Counted from the first letter of the stretch, positions 7,560 through 15,913 are shown. The stretch: DNA of 25,284 bases from Pusillimonas sp. UBA6240 (GCA_002441445.1 DJWC01000004.1:130324-155607); one strand, 5' to 3'. Translations and numbers: made by a program. Notes: generated by a model from the sequence alone, not told the origin.

Positions 7560-7705
7560 GGCATAGATCACAATCGAGCGGAAAAAATTCTGGCGGCGTG
7601 TCTCGGGGCGCTAGCATCCTTCAAGAGGACGCAACGCAAGGCAATATCATGGATGAAGCGAAGCAATATCAACGCGATGGCGCTTGGCCGGCGGCGTCAG
7701 ACGAG

Positions 7706-8257
7706 CTAGTGCGGGCTTTCTTTACCGCCGGCTTCCGCAGGCTGTTCGCCATTGGCCAGCATGCGGTCCAGGAAGCCGATCAGGGTCTTGATTTCCTGTC
7801 TGCTGAAACCTTCGAGGTGGGCATTCAGGGAAGTCGCGACGGCCGGCAGGATTTGTTCCGCAACCCGCTTGCCGCTATCCGTCAGCGCTATGCGGACGAC
7901 GCGGCGATCGTCCGGGCAGCGCTGCCGAGTGATGAAACGCTTGGCCTCCAGCCTATCGAGCGTGCGCGTCATGGCGCCGGTATCGACATGGGTCTGGCGC
8001 GACAGCTCGGCCGGCGTGTTCACGTCGCGGTAGCGCACCATCACCAGCGGCCGCCATTGCATGGCGGTAAGCCCCAGCGGCGATACGTGCTGGTCTATCA
8101 TGCGGTTCAGCGAGCTCTGCACCTGCTTGATCAAATGGCCGATATTGTTGGGCTGGTTCAGCGATTCCGGCGTGCCGGAATAATAATCCTGCTTGCCGCG
8201 CGCTTTCGGGGCCGCGGCTGTCCGGCGCTGTGTCGGCGGGGAGACGGAGTCGTTCAT
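7706..8257 (-). CDS. MarR family regulator of the efflux operon
   Basis: A 183-residue winged-helix regulator. The MarR fold is clear: dimerisation helices (SLNRMIDQHVSPLGLTAMQW), a recognition helix region (AELSRQTHVDTGAMTRTLDRLEAKRFI) and the beta-wing with the conserved DDRR (CPDDRRVVRIALTDSGKR). The first ~30 residues are a charged tail not typical of the family. Small-molecule relief of repression is the family rule. It is transcribed in the same direction as the pump genes and 248 bp upstream of them, each with its own operator pair, so it probably represses both itself and the pump. The ATG at 8257 has no Shine-Dalgarno and lies six bases from a -10-like TAGAAT. Confidence 0.9.
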   Translation of the reverse strand: MNDSVSPPTQRRTAAAPKARGKQDYYSGTPESLNQPNNIGHLIKQVQSSLNRMIDQHVSPLGLTAMQWRPLVMVRYRDVNTPAELSRQTHVDTGAMTRTLDRLEAKRFITRQRCPDDRRVVRIALTDSGKRVAEQILPAVATSLNAHLEGFSRQEIKTLIGFLDRMLANGEQPAEAGGKESPH

Positions 8258-8263
8258 GGGGGG

Positions 8264-8307
8264 ATTCTAACGCCAGCTATCTGCCTGGGCAACTACTGTC
8301 TAGCCAT
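8264..8307 (-). promoter_or_regulatory. marR promoter with paired MarR operators
   Basis: On the minus strand, TTGCCC (8287-8292) and TAGAAT (8264-8269) are 17 bp apart. CTGCCTGGGCAA (8281-8292, 10 of 12 bases equal to the palindrome before oprM) overlaps the -35. A weaker copy, CTGTCTAGCCAT (8296-8307), follows at a 15-bp centre spacing. This suggests autorepression. Confidence 0.65.
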
Positions 8308-8352
8308 GGTATCCGCACAGGGCGGTTTTGCACGCGGATGGCGGAGAGGGAT

Positions 8353-9705
8353 TCAGCTGGCGCCATTGGCGGGTTTGCCGCTATTGGCGAGGCCCCGCTC
8401 GATATCTTCGCGGTGCACGTCGTGGGTGACGAAGCCCGAGAGATTCTGGGGCATGGCCAGGCGGCTGGGATCGGCCAGCGTCTGGCGTATGTCCTTCAGG
8501 CCGCCGGCCCAGTGTTCGCGCATGGTGGAAGGGCCGAACTGAAAGTCCTTGTAGTGCCGCTCGTAGGGCTGGTTGCGGTAGATCAGATGGATGATGTTAT
8601 AGCGCTTGCTGCACGCCAGGTCTTGCGCCATCCGGTAATAAGGATCGTCGGCGCGGACATCGGCAGGGACGTCTTCGAGAATGCGCTGCAGCATATGGCG
8701 CAGATACTGCGACCAGCGCAATTGTTCGGTCACCATGCGGGTGCGGCTGGAATAGCGGATGTCCTTGATGCGGTCCGATACTTCGCTCATATTGGTGGGC
8801 GGGTGTCCGCGCGCGCTCCATAGGTCGACCTGGAAAACCAGCGTATCGCGCAAAGGGCGCGCATCCAGCACCTGCGCCAGCGGCGTATTGGAAACCAGCC
8901 CGCCGTCCCAATAATATTCGCCGTCTATCTCCACGGCGGCGAAGGCCGGGGGCAAGGCGCCCGAGGCCATGAAGTGCTCCGCGCGCAAGCGGGTTTTGGC
9001 GTTCTCGAAATAGACGAAGTTGCCGGTCCGCACATTGACGGCGCCTACTGATACCTGATGCTTGTCCGAGTTCACGAGATCGAAGTCGCACAGGCGTTCC
9101 AGCGTGTCCTTGAGGGCGGCGGTATCGTAATAGCTGGCGGCGTCCGGCGTGCCCGGCAGCAAGGATGAAGGAGGAGGGAAGCGGGGCCGGAAAAAGCCTT
9201 GCTGGCCGCCGAGCAATGCGTTGCCGGCATGCACGGCCCCCAACGCGCCGCGCACGGTGTCGTTGACGTTGAAGAGCGAGCGTTCTATGAATTCGGGGAT
9301 ATCCAGGCCCGAGTTCGGCTGCGATATCGTTTCCCAGAATTCCCGCAGGCGCTCGACCCGCCGCTCCGGCGGGTTGCCGGCGATGATGGCCGTGTTCAGC
9401 GCGCCGATGGATATCCCCGATAAGCTGGTGAGCTGGATGCCGGCTTCATGCAGGCCCTGGTATACGCCGGCCTGATAAGCGCCCAGCGCGCCGCCGCCTT
9501 GCAACACCAGGGCCACGGTTTCGTAAGGCGGCAAGTTGCGGGCGGTATTGACGGGCAGGTCCGCATTGCGCGCCTGGGCGTCTTCCACACTGGCTTTCGT
9601 AGGCAGGCGCTGCGTGTCGCCCGAGGCCCGGGGCGCTTGCGCCGCCTGGCGGCGCTTGGGTTTCGCGTCTGGATCTTCTGTGAACAGCTCGAGTTGATGA
9701 GGCAT
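8353..9705 (-). CDS. Patatin-like phospholipase with DUF3734 C-terminus
   Basis: A 450-residue lipid acyl hydrolase. The Ser-Asp dyad and oxyanion hole are visible: GGGALG at residues 70-75, the nucleophile S99 in GISIG, and the catalytic D267 in YYWDGG. From about residue 310 to the end the sequence (DIRYSSRTRMVTEQLRW, later RYNIIHLIYRNQPYERH) matches the DUF3734 region found behind bacterial patatins of this type. Residues 1-60 are a charged linker with no signal peptide, so it is likely cytoplasmic or delivered otherwise. I start at the ATG at 9705; the frame can be extended to a TTG at 9756, but that lies upstream of a TATATT -10-like box. No Shine-Dalgarno precedes 9705. In related bacteria such genes sit near polyhydroxybutyrate metabolism; nothing here confirms that. 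Confidence 0.88.
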   Translation of the reverse strand: MPHQLELFTEDPDAKPKRRQAAQAPRASGDTQRLPTKASVEDAQARNADLPVNTARNLPPYETVALVLQGGGALGAYQAGVYQGLHEAGIQLTSLSGISIGALNTAIIAGNPPERRVERLREFWETISQPNSGLDIPEFIERSLFNVNDTVRGALGAVHAGNALLGGQQGFFRPRFPPPSSLLPGTPDAASYYDTAALKDTLERLCDFDLVNSDKHQVSVGAVNVRTGNFVYFENAKTRLRAEHFMASGALPPAFAAVEIDGEYYWDGGLVSNTPLAQVLDARPLRDTLVFQVDLWSARGHPPTNMSEVSDRIKDIRYSSRTRMVTEQLRWSQYLRHMLQRILEDVPADVRADDPYYRMAQDLACSKRYNIIHLIYRNQPYERHYKDFQFGPSTMREHWAGGLKDIRQTLADPSRLAMPQNLSGFVTHDVHREDIERGLANSGKPANGAS

Positions 9706-9801
9706 GGATGAACCAAAAAAATATACAGTGACCGCGCCTTGCGCAGGCTCAATCAAACAGCGCGATAAGCCTGCGCGGCGCCCGCGGCCTTCGCCATCAT
9801 A

Positions 9802-10692
9802 CTATCCGGCCGCGGCCGACAGGCTTTGAACGAAGGCGTCGATCAAGGCGCCGCGGTAGCGGGACTTATGCAGGATCAGCGACAGGCGTCGGTGCAGATT
9901 CAAAAAAGGCGTATCGAGAACGGCCAGGCGTCCGGCCGCCACGGAGTCCAGCACGGCGGCATGAGGCAGGCAAGCAATGCCCAGGCCGGCTATGACGGCC
10001 TGCTTGATGGCTTCGACTTGCCCCAGCTCCAGTACGATTTTCCCGGAAGGCAGGGAATCCATCGCTTGCTCGGCCTGCGTGCGCATGGCGGAGCCTTGTT
10101 CGCGCAATATCCATCTGGCGTCCTTGAAATGCCTGGCCTTCAAGCCGCTTTGCCGCGCAAGCGGATGCGCGGGCGCGGCGCACACCACCAGCTTGTCGTC
10201 GCGCCACTCGAGCACTTCCAATTGGGGATGGTTGATGGGTCCTTCCACGCAGCCGACGTCGATGCGATGCTCCAGCAGGCCTGTGGCGATATCGCGCGTG
10301 TTCTCCACGCTCACTTGCAGGGACACGAGAGGGTGCCGGCTGACGAAAGGCCCCAGCAGGTCGCCCACCAGATAATTGCCCACGGTATTGCTTGCGCCTA
10401 CCCGCAGCTCGCCGGTCAGCGTCAAGGGTTCTCCGCCGGCTTGGCGCTGAATTTCCTGGATGCGTTCGATGACCTCTTGCGCCATGGGCAGGACTTCCTT
10501 GCCGCGCGGGCTGAGATGCAGGCGGCCGCGTTCGCGGTCGAAAAGCTGGACTTGCAGCTGGCGCTCCAGCTCGGCGAGCGCCATGCTGACGGCGGGCTGA
10601 GTGACGAACAGCCGCTCCGCCGCGGCGCGCACGGTGCCGGTGGAAGCGATGGCGACGAATACCTCGAGTTGTTTGACGCTGATTCCTAGCAT
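9802..10692 (-). CDS. LysR family regulator (YeiE-like)
   Basis: A LysR-type regulator of 296 residues. The N-terminal winged helix (LEVFVAIASTGTVRAAAERL, then FVTQPAVSMALAELERQL) is followed by a type-2 periplasmic-binding-fold effector domain (RVGASNTVGNYLVGDLLGPF onward). It is divergent from a YeiH-type transporter, the same arrangement as yeiE/yeiH in enterobacteria, so it probably controls that gene. In that group YeiE has been tied to sulfite tolerance; the ligand here is unknown. The ATG at 10692 is preferred over the TTG one codon upstream. No Shine-Dalgarno is present and a TATAAA hexamer ends eight bases before the ATG. Confidence 0.88.
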   Translation of the reverse strand: MLGISVKQLEVFVAIASTGTVRAAAERLFVTQPAVSMALAELERQLQVQLFDRERGRLHLSPRGKEVLPMAQEVIERIQEIQRQAGGEPLTLTGELRVGASNTVGNYLVGDLLGPFVSRHPLVSLQVSVENTRDIATGLLEHRIDVGCVEGPINHPQLEVLEWRDDKLVVCAAPAHPLARQSGLKARHFKDARWILREQGSAMRTQAEQAMDSLPSGKIVLELGQVEAIKQAVIAGLGIACLPHAAVLDSVAAGRLAVLDTPFLNLHRRLSLILHKSRYRGALIDAFVQSLSAAAG

Positions 10693-10738
10693 CAATAAAT
10701 TTTATACGAAGAATAAATATAAGTGAATTTATTTATTG
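10693..10738. promoter_or_regulatory. LysR-type operator region between lysR and yeiH
   Basis: The 100-bp divergent gap is strongly A/T-rich. The heptamer AATAAAT occurs at 10694-10700 and 10712-10718, 18 bp apart. Its inverse ATTTATT occurs at 10727-10733, giving a perfect 7-bp inverted repeat with an 8-bp spacer (10712-10733). CAATAAAT (10693-10700) and ATTTATTG (10731-10738) form an outer pair. Dyads of this kind are typical recognition and activation sites of LysR regulators. The inner copy also overlaps the TATAAA -10-like box of the lysR gene. Confidence 0.55.
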
Positions 10739-10792
10739 TGCGCGGATTTCTAAAATAACCACAGGTTATGACTACATGCAAGGGCCCATCCC

Positions 10793-11863
10793 ATGGCTGA
10801 TTCTTCTTCGGTATCCGGTTCCATTCCCGCTGCTTCGCGGGCGGGCAAGGCCAGCAGGCGGAGCTCCATCCCCCAGTCTCCTTCGCCTTTGTACGGGCTG
10901 GCCCTGGCCGTGGTGGTGGGGATATGCGCCATGGTGCTGGGGCGCTGGATGCCGCTGATAGGCGGCCCGGTATTCGGCATTCTGCTGGGCATCGCCGTGC
11001 GCAACATCATTGGGGTCGGGCCGGTCTTCAAGCCGGGCTTGCAGTTTGCGTCCAAGCAGGTGCTGCAATGGTCCATTATCGCTCTTGGTTTCGGGCTCAG
11101 CATCCAGCAAGTCGCCAAGACCGGCCTGGAATCCTTGTGGGTTACGCTGGTGACCATCGTCGTGGCTTTCGGTTCCGCATATCTGCTGGGCAAGTGGCTG
11201 GGCATCGCACCCAAGCTCAAGACCCTCATCGGCGTGGGCACCGCCATTTGCGGCGGCTCGGCCATCGCGGCGGTCACGCCCATCATCAAGCCCGAAGACC
11301 ACGAAACGGCTTTCGCCATTTCCACCATCTTCATTTTCAATATCGTAGCCGTGCTGACCTTCCCCTTGATGGGGCACTGGCTGGGCATGTCCGACGCAGG
11401 CTTCGGCATGTGGGCGGGCACCGCCATCAACGACACCTCTTCGGTGGTGGCGGCCGGGTACAGCTATAGCGTTGCGGCGGGCGACTACGCCACCATCGTC
11501 AAGCTGACGCGCGCCACGCTCATCATTCCGATTTGCCTGGTGCTGGCGTTTCTGGTGGCATGGCGCGAAAAGAAGCAAGGCAAGAGCAACTTCAGCCTGG
11601 CCCGCATTTTCCCCTGGTTCATCCTGTGGTTCCTGGTCGCATCGGCCCTGCGTTCGACGGGCCTGATACCGGAAGCGCTGCATTCCAGCCTGCATTTGCT
11701 GGCGCAGTTCCTGATCGTGGTCGCCCTGACCGCCGTGGGCCTGTCATCGGACTTGCGGCGCATGGCGGTCGCGGGCATGCGCCCCATCATGCTCGGCCTG
11801 GGCGTTTGGGTGGCGGTGGCCGGCAGCAGCCTGGCGGTCCAGAGCTTCCTGGGGGCCTGGTAA
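10793..11863 (+). CDS. yeiH: YeiH family putative sulfate/anion exporter
   Basis: A 356-residue polytopic membrane protein of the UPF0324/YeiH family with about ten hydrophobic segments. Two conserved family stretches are present: VGTAICGGSAIAAVTPII in the middle and GTAINDTSSVVAAGY about 60 residues on. The cytoplasmic N-terminal tail of ~30 residues is polar and Ser-rich. Family members are annotated as sulfate exporters by homology; direct transport data are scarce, so the substrate is inferred. The start at 10793 has AGGG eight bases upstream. Divergence from the LysR regulator indicates control by it. The gene converges with the SirB2-like gene, only three bases apart. Confidence 0.88.
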   Translation: MADSSSVSGSIPAASRAGKASRRSSIPQSPSPLYGLALAVVVGICAMVLGRWMPLIGGPVFGILLGIAVRNIIGVGPVFKPGLQFASKQVLQWSIIALGFGLSIQQVAKTGLESLWVTLVTIVVAFGSAYLLGKWLGIAPKLKTLIGVGTAICGGSAIAAVTPIIKPEDHETAFAISTIFIFNIVAVLTFPLMGHWLGMSDAGFGMWAGTAINDTSSVVAAGYSYSVAAGDYATIVKLTRATLIIPICLVLAFLVAWREKKQGKSNFSLARIFPWFILWFLVASALRSTGLIPEALHSSLHLLAQFLIVVALTAVGLSSDLRRMAVAGMRPIMLGLGVWVAVAGSSLAVQSFLGAW

Positions 11864-11866
11864 TCG

Positions 11867-12241
11867 TCAGGCCAGCCAGGACATGGGGTTGTGGTGGATG
11901 GCGACGCCGACGATATATATGAAGATGGCGATGGCGATCAAGGCGGCGATCGCCCGCGACGCGGGCGTCTTGCCATGTTTGATGGCGATGGTGCCCACGC
12001 CGATATAAAACAGCAGCGCCACGATTTTGGCCAATATCCAGGGCTGCTCAGGCCCTATCATCGCCGCCAGCGTAACGCCCGCCAGCAGCAGGACCGTGTC
12101 GATGACATGCGGAAGCGTCTTGACCAGCCGTTTTTGCAGCAAGGCGGAACTCGTAATGGACCAGTACGCGCGTATGACAAAAAAAACAATGCTCAGGCCC
12201 GCGGCCGTCATGTGTATATTCTTGATGAGAAGGTAGTTCAT
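11867..12241 (-). CDS. SirB2 family membrane protein
   Basis: A 124-residue protein with four predicted membrane helices matching the SirB2 family: MNYLLIKNIHMTAAGLSIVFFVIR at the start, LPHVIDTVLLLAGVTL, and WILAKIVALLFYIGVGTIAIKHGKT with the family's conserved lysines. SirB2 was first noted near a Salmonella invasion regulator, but its biochemical role is unknown; related proteins occur in non-pathogens. The ribosome site is poor. It follows the ABC exporter on the same strand after about 87 bp. Confidence 0.85.
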   Translation of the reverse strand: MNYLLIKNIHMTAAGLSIVFFVIRAYWSITSSALLQKRLVKTLPHVIDTVLLLAGVTLAAMIGPEQPWILAKIVALLFYIGVGTIAIKHGKTPASRAIAALIAIAIFIYIVGVAIHHNPMSWLA

Positions 12242-12328
12242 AATGGGTCGTTACATGGCCGAAGCCGGCCGTTCATGTCGTCCAAAGACAGCCGCAATCC
12301 CGCAGCCCGCATATCGTAGCAGTTTCTA

Positions 12329-14362
12329 TCAGCGTGGCGCCGCCGTCACTTCCCATCCTCCCATCCCGTCTCCCTTCAACGACAACAGGCATCCATGATG
12401 ACGCGTCAGCGTAGCGCGGTGCCCCACGCTCACCAGCACCATATCCGGCAGGCATTCTCTTACCAGCCTGTACATCGCGTCCTCCAGCCCCTCGTCCATC
12501 GCCGAAGTCGCCTCGTCCAGAAACGCCGCGCGCGGCTGCGCCAGCAATAGGCGGCCGAAAGCCAGACGCTGCTGCTCGCCCAGCGACAGAATGCGTCCCC
12601 AGTCCGCCACCTCATCCAGCCGATCGACCAGATGCCCCAGCTGGACCCGCCTCAACACATCGGCCGCGCGGCCGTCCGCCTCGCTTGCAGCCGCCGGCGC
12701 GGCCGTAGCGGCCGGAGTGCCGCCATATTCCGCGGCCAGGGTTACCCGCCTCATCGCGGCGGCGCCTCCCGATGGCGGAATGCCGATTTCCGCTTCCGGC
12801 GCCAGCACCCCCAGCCGAGCGCCCATCAACACGTCCAGGTTATTCGAACCCTGCCGCATGCTGTCCTTCGCGACCTGCTGTTGATGCCGTATGCCCGCCT
12901 CCATCCGCACGGCCTCTATCTCCCGCAGGGGCTGCGGATAATGCAGGGCCGCGCGCAGCGAACCGAGTGGCAGATAGGGCTTCTGCGACAGGAACAAGAC
13001 GCCGCCTTCCGGTCGCGTGATGCTGCCGCGGCTATACGGCCACAGCCCCGCAATCGCCCGCAGCAAAGTAGTCTTGCCCGAACCCGACGGACCGCGGATC
13101 AACAGCGGCTTGCCCGGCGCCACGCTCAAGTCCAGATCCTTCAACAGCGGAGCGCCTGCGGGCGTATCGACGCTCAGGCCGCGCAGCACCAACTGCGCGC
13201 CCTGCGTGCGTACGTCCGGCTCCGGCAAGGCGTGCGATTCGTCCAGCGCTTTGTTGAAGCCGGTCAAGCGGTCCAGCGTCGCGCGGTAAGTGGCAAAGCT
13301 GTCATAAGCATTCCGGAAGAACGAAAGATTATCCTGCAACTGGCCGAAGGCCTGCGAAGTCTGCATCAGATCGCCCAGGCTTATTTGCTGGGTGAAGAAG
13401 CGCTGCGCCTGAATGATGATGGGGAATACCACCGCCGCTTGAGTCACCGAAAAGTTGAAGCCCAGGAATTTCAGCGACCGGTACACAATGGCCCAGGCGT
13501 TGCTGATGACGTAGGCGAAGCGGCTGCGCAGCAGCGCGCCTTCGACCTTTTCCCCCGCATAGAAGGCGATGCTTTCGGCATATTCGCGCAGGCGCACCAA
13601 AGCATAGCGATAGTCCGCGTTGAAGCGCTCGTTCAGGAAGTTCAGCGAAATGAGCGGCCGGCCGATCCAGATGGCAAAAGCGGTCGCCACCAGAACATAG
13701 GCAAACACCAGGAATACCATTGCCCGCGGAATCTCCAGGCCGCCCACCGAAAGCGGACCCGACAGGTTCCATAGGATGAAGGTGAAGGCGAAAGTGGATA
13801 CCAGGGCGTTGATCACCCCCATGGACAGGCTCAGCGACATCTCGGTGAAGGTGGCGACGTCCTGCTGTATGCGCTGGTCGGGGTTGTCGATGGGCGCAGG
13901 CAGATACTGGCTGCGGTAATAAGCCTGCCCCTGCAGCCAGCGGCTCAGCATCTCCTCGTTCAGCCAGACGCGCCAGCGTATGGTGAAGGCTTGTTGTACA
14001 TAGAAATCGAGCAGCGAGCGCAAGACATGCGCAGTGGCCAGTACGGCGAACAGCAGCATGGCCATCCAGAAGCCGCTTTCGTCCAGCTTCTGCAAGGCCG
14101 TGTACATGGTGTTGTACCAAGACGAGAACAGCACCCCCAGCCTGACCGCGCACAAAGTCAAAAACAGGATGAGGGCCAGTGCCGCCAGCGGCCGCCAGTC
14201 GCGCCGGGGGGAAAAATAGCCGGCCGCCAACGCCCAGAACTGCCGGCCCCAAACCGTACGCCGGGCCAGCACCCAAACGGCCGCCGCGCCGACGATAGTC
14301 GTGATGAGGTAGGCCTGGAGCAGCCATACCCCGCTATCTATCAATAATTGATTCCAATCCAT
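12329..14362 (-). CDS. ABC exporter, SbmA/YddA (ABCD-like) half-transporter with insert
   Basis: A fused permease-ATPase of 677 residues. The membrane part (residues ~1-330) has six helices and the SbmA_BacA signature: FYVQQAFTIRWRVWLNEEML, then DNPDQRIQQDVATFTE. The ATPase has Walker A GPSGSGKTTLL (~421-431), signature LSLGEQQRLAFGRLLL (~590), Walker B AAFLDEATSAMDE (~610) and an H-loop VSVGHR. Between the Q-loop (LSQKPYLPLGSLRAAL) and the signature lies an extra stretch of some 75-80 residues (within ~478-565) rich in Ala/Gly that relatives lack. I prefer the ATG at 14362 because GGAG lies five bases before it and homologues start at MDW; a frame-extending ATG at 14476 has no ribosome site. 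Likely cargo: a vitamin, peptide or lipid; unknown. Confidence 0.88.
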   Translation of the reverse strand: MDWNQLLIDSGVWLLQAYLITTIVGAAAVWVLARRTVWGRQFWALAAGYFSPRRDWRPLAALALILFLTLCAVRLGVLFSSWYNTMYTALQKLDESGFWMAMLLFAVLATAHVLRSLLDFYVQQAFTIRWRVWLNEEMLSRWLQGQAYYRSQYLPAPIDNPDQRIQQDVATFTEMSLSLSMGVINALVSTFAFTFILWNLSGPLSVGGLEIPRAMVFLVFAYVLVATAFAIWIGRPLISLNFLNERFNADYRYALVRLREYAESIAFYAGEKVEGALLRSRFAYVISNAWAIVYRSLKFLGFNFSVTQAAVVFPIIIQAQRFFTQQISLGDLMQTSQAFGQLQDNLSFFRNAYDSFATYRATLDRLTGFNKALDESHALPEPDVRTQGAQLVLRGLSVDTPAGAPLLKDLDLSVAPGKPLLIRGPSGSGKTTLLRAIAGLWPYSRGSITRPEGGVLFLSQKPYLPLGSLRAALHYPQPLREIEAVRMEAGIRHQQQVAKDSMRQGSNNLDVLMGARLGVLAPEAEIGIPPSGGAAAMRRVTLAAEYGGTPAATAAPAAASEADGRAADVLRRVQLGHLVDRLDEVADWGRILSLGEQQRLAFGRLLLAQPRAAFLDEATSAMDEGLEDAMYRLVRECLPDMVLVSVGHRATLTRHHGCLLSLKGDGMGGWEVTAAPR

Positions 14363-14912
14363 CCGCGCTCCGCGCCGCCGTGAAAACGTAAAGACCGAAT
14401 TCTGGGGCAAATGTTCCTTCCGCGCCAGCGAAAAGCCGATGTCTAACCCAATATGCTTGCGAAATTCGCTTGCCATGGCGTTTTCGCATAGCCGTTGCTA
14501 CACCTCGTCCTGTGCTATACGGCGAGGCCTGTTTTATTGGAAATGGGTTCTGCTTGAACTGACGACTTAGTTGTATTTTGTTCTGAATTATGGAACGTTG
14601 TTTTGTATTTTGGGATGGTTTTGATAGTATTTAGCAGCCGGCAGAGTCCTATGTTAGCTATGCTTTAGTACAAAGGCGTTTGACCAAGAGGGGCGGTAGG
14701 GAATCGCATGAGTACAACTGCCGGGTCGTCTATCGGCAAGAGCAGTGAGTGAGTTTTCCAGCGATGAACCAACATATCACTTGATCTTTTAAGGAGGGGG
14801 GCGCTGAAAGAGTATGCAATCCGAATAGATTACTGGCTACTGCGTCCGACGGACGCATCGACCTAGCCAAGCTCGCATTGGATTACCGTCCGGGAAGCGT
14901 CTATGCAGGAAT
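14363..14912. other. Long A/T-rich intergenic region, left edge of the island
   Basis: Upstream of the ABC gene the composition drops sharply to A/T, especially 14500-14700. GTTC-N9-GAAC occurs in this patch, similar to some IclR-type sites but too short to claim. At 14790-14800 AAGGAGG resembles a ribosome site, yet the nearest ATG is followed by a stop after four codons. From about 14810 one frame reads without stops into the pseudogene (RLLATASDGRIDLAKLALDY) and could be a relic of an earlier gene; I do not recognise it. The promoter of the ABC gene must also lie here. Confidence 0.4.
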
Positions 14913-15604
14913 ATGGCTCGTTTCTTGTTGCGCAGTTTCGCGGCGTTGCTGGGAATGCTTGGAGGGCTTATGGCGGTCAGCCCCGCAACCGCTGCAGACG
15001 GATATCCATCCCAGCCGATTACGCTGGTGGTTCCCTATCCACCGGGAGGCACAGCGGACAATTTGGCTAGGATTCTGGCCAAGGGCATGTCGGATAGGTT
15101 ACGGCAGGCCCCGGAAGTTCGCCGCATCTCGTCAGCGAGCTGCTGCTCCATGAGGTCGGCGGCAAGGCTGTCCATATTCCTTACCGGGGAAGCGCTGCCG
15201 CTGTCACGGATTTAATCGCCGGTCGCACGACTTTTGTGTTTGATACTCCGTTGTTAATGACTCCGTTGATTAAAGATGGGAGGCTGAGGGCCCTGGCACA
15301 GACCTCAACCGAGCGGTCGGCGCTGCTATCCGATGTCCCTACGATGATAGAAAATGGTTATCCAGTGTTCCATGTCACCTCCTGGCTTGTTATTGCGGCC
15401 CCTTCCGGCACGCCCGCAAAAATTCTCGATAAGCTCAATGCCGTAATCAATGAGACATTGGCTGACCCCGCCGTTATCAAGGCATATGCGAATCAAGGGA
15501 TGACGATAGCTGGCGGTTCCACAGAAAAGGCACAAGCCAAGCTGCGTCGAGAGGTCGAAACGTGGGCGCTGGCAGTAAAGCTTTCGGGAGCGAAGGCTCA
15601 ATAA
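14913..15604 (+). pseudogene. Bug-type solute receptor, internal deletion and frameshift
   Basis: The first ~62 codons encode a normal Bug/TctC receptor start: a signal peptide (MARFLLRSFAALLGMLGGLM, cleavage near ATAA) and the N-terminal motif SQPITLVVPYPPGGTADNLA. After MSDRLRQ (around 15100) the frame shifts. The downstream part resumes in another frame as SSPHLVSELLLHEVGGKAVH, continues with IPYRGSAAAVTDLIAGR, and runs in frame to the stop at 15604. In intact family members about 80-100 residues lie between these two points, so roughly 250-300 bp have been lost. Protein from either part alone would lack a complete ligand-binding fold. AGGA precedes the ATG. The remaining sequence is well conserved, so the loss looks recent. 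Confidence 0.85.
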
Positions 15605-15913
15605 TCTAGCCCTGCTCCATCTTCATTATGGTCTCAATGTGATCCGCCGCCACCGGAGCGAATATCAAGCTGAAGTCCGGTGACGACTGTCGATGATAAC
15701 AGTGCGAATCATAACTGCCGGACCATAGTTCCTGGAAACACGCTCAATTTCAATAATAAAAAGCTGAATGGGCTGGTAAATGATAGTTTATAAAAATACA
15801 ATATATAAAATCATAGATTGATGGAACAAGCACACGCGGCGTTATATGTCTCATAACGTCTGGTCGGATAGTCCCTTCATCGACTTCGGGTGGTAGATAA
15901 CTTGAAAGCGGAA
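15605..15913. other. A/T-rich gap upstream of the ArsR-DUF442 gene
   Basis: No gene is seen here. The segment 15740-15830 is very A/T-rich and contains the dyad listed separately plus TATAAAAT-like -10 candidates. This is the probable promoter region of the plus-strand cassette. A GTG at 15890 in frame with the regulator is an alternative start. Confidence 0.45.
15781..15813. promoter_or_regulatory. Candidate ArsR operator dyad
   Basis: TTTATA (15787-15792) and TATAAA (15804-15809) form a perfect inverted repeat across 11 bp. The outer arms TGAT (15781-15784) and ATCA (15810-15813) extend it, though displaced by two bases. It lies about 100 bp before the regulator start and overlaps possible -10 elements. 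BigR and SqrR sites are likewise A/T-rich dyads at promoters, so autoregulation is plausible but unproven. Confidence 0.4.

Noticed and set aside
9706..9756. Extension of the patatin-like protein to a TTG start at 9756
   Set aside because: The extension crosses a TATATT promoter-like box and encodes residues without resemblance to the family.
12632..13774. Plus-strand open frame of 380 codons inside the ABC exporter
   Set aside because: Shadow of the exporter; the sequence is Arg/Gln/His-rich without any motif, and no ribosome site precedes it.
14560..14610. GTTC-N9-GAAC as an IclR-type operator
   Set aside because: Four-base arms in A/T-rich sequence are too short, and no IclR-family gene is in the window.
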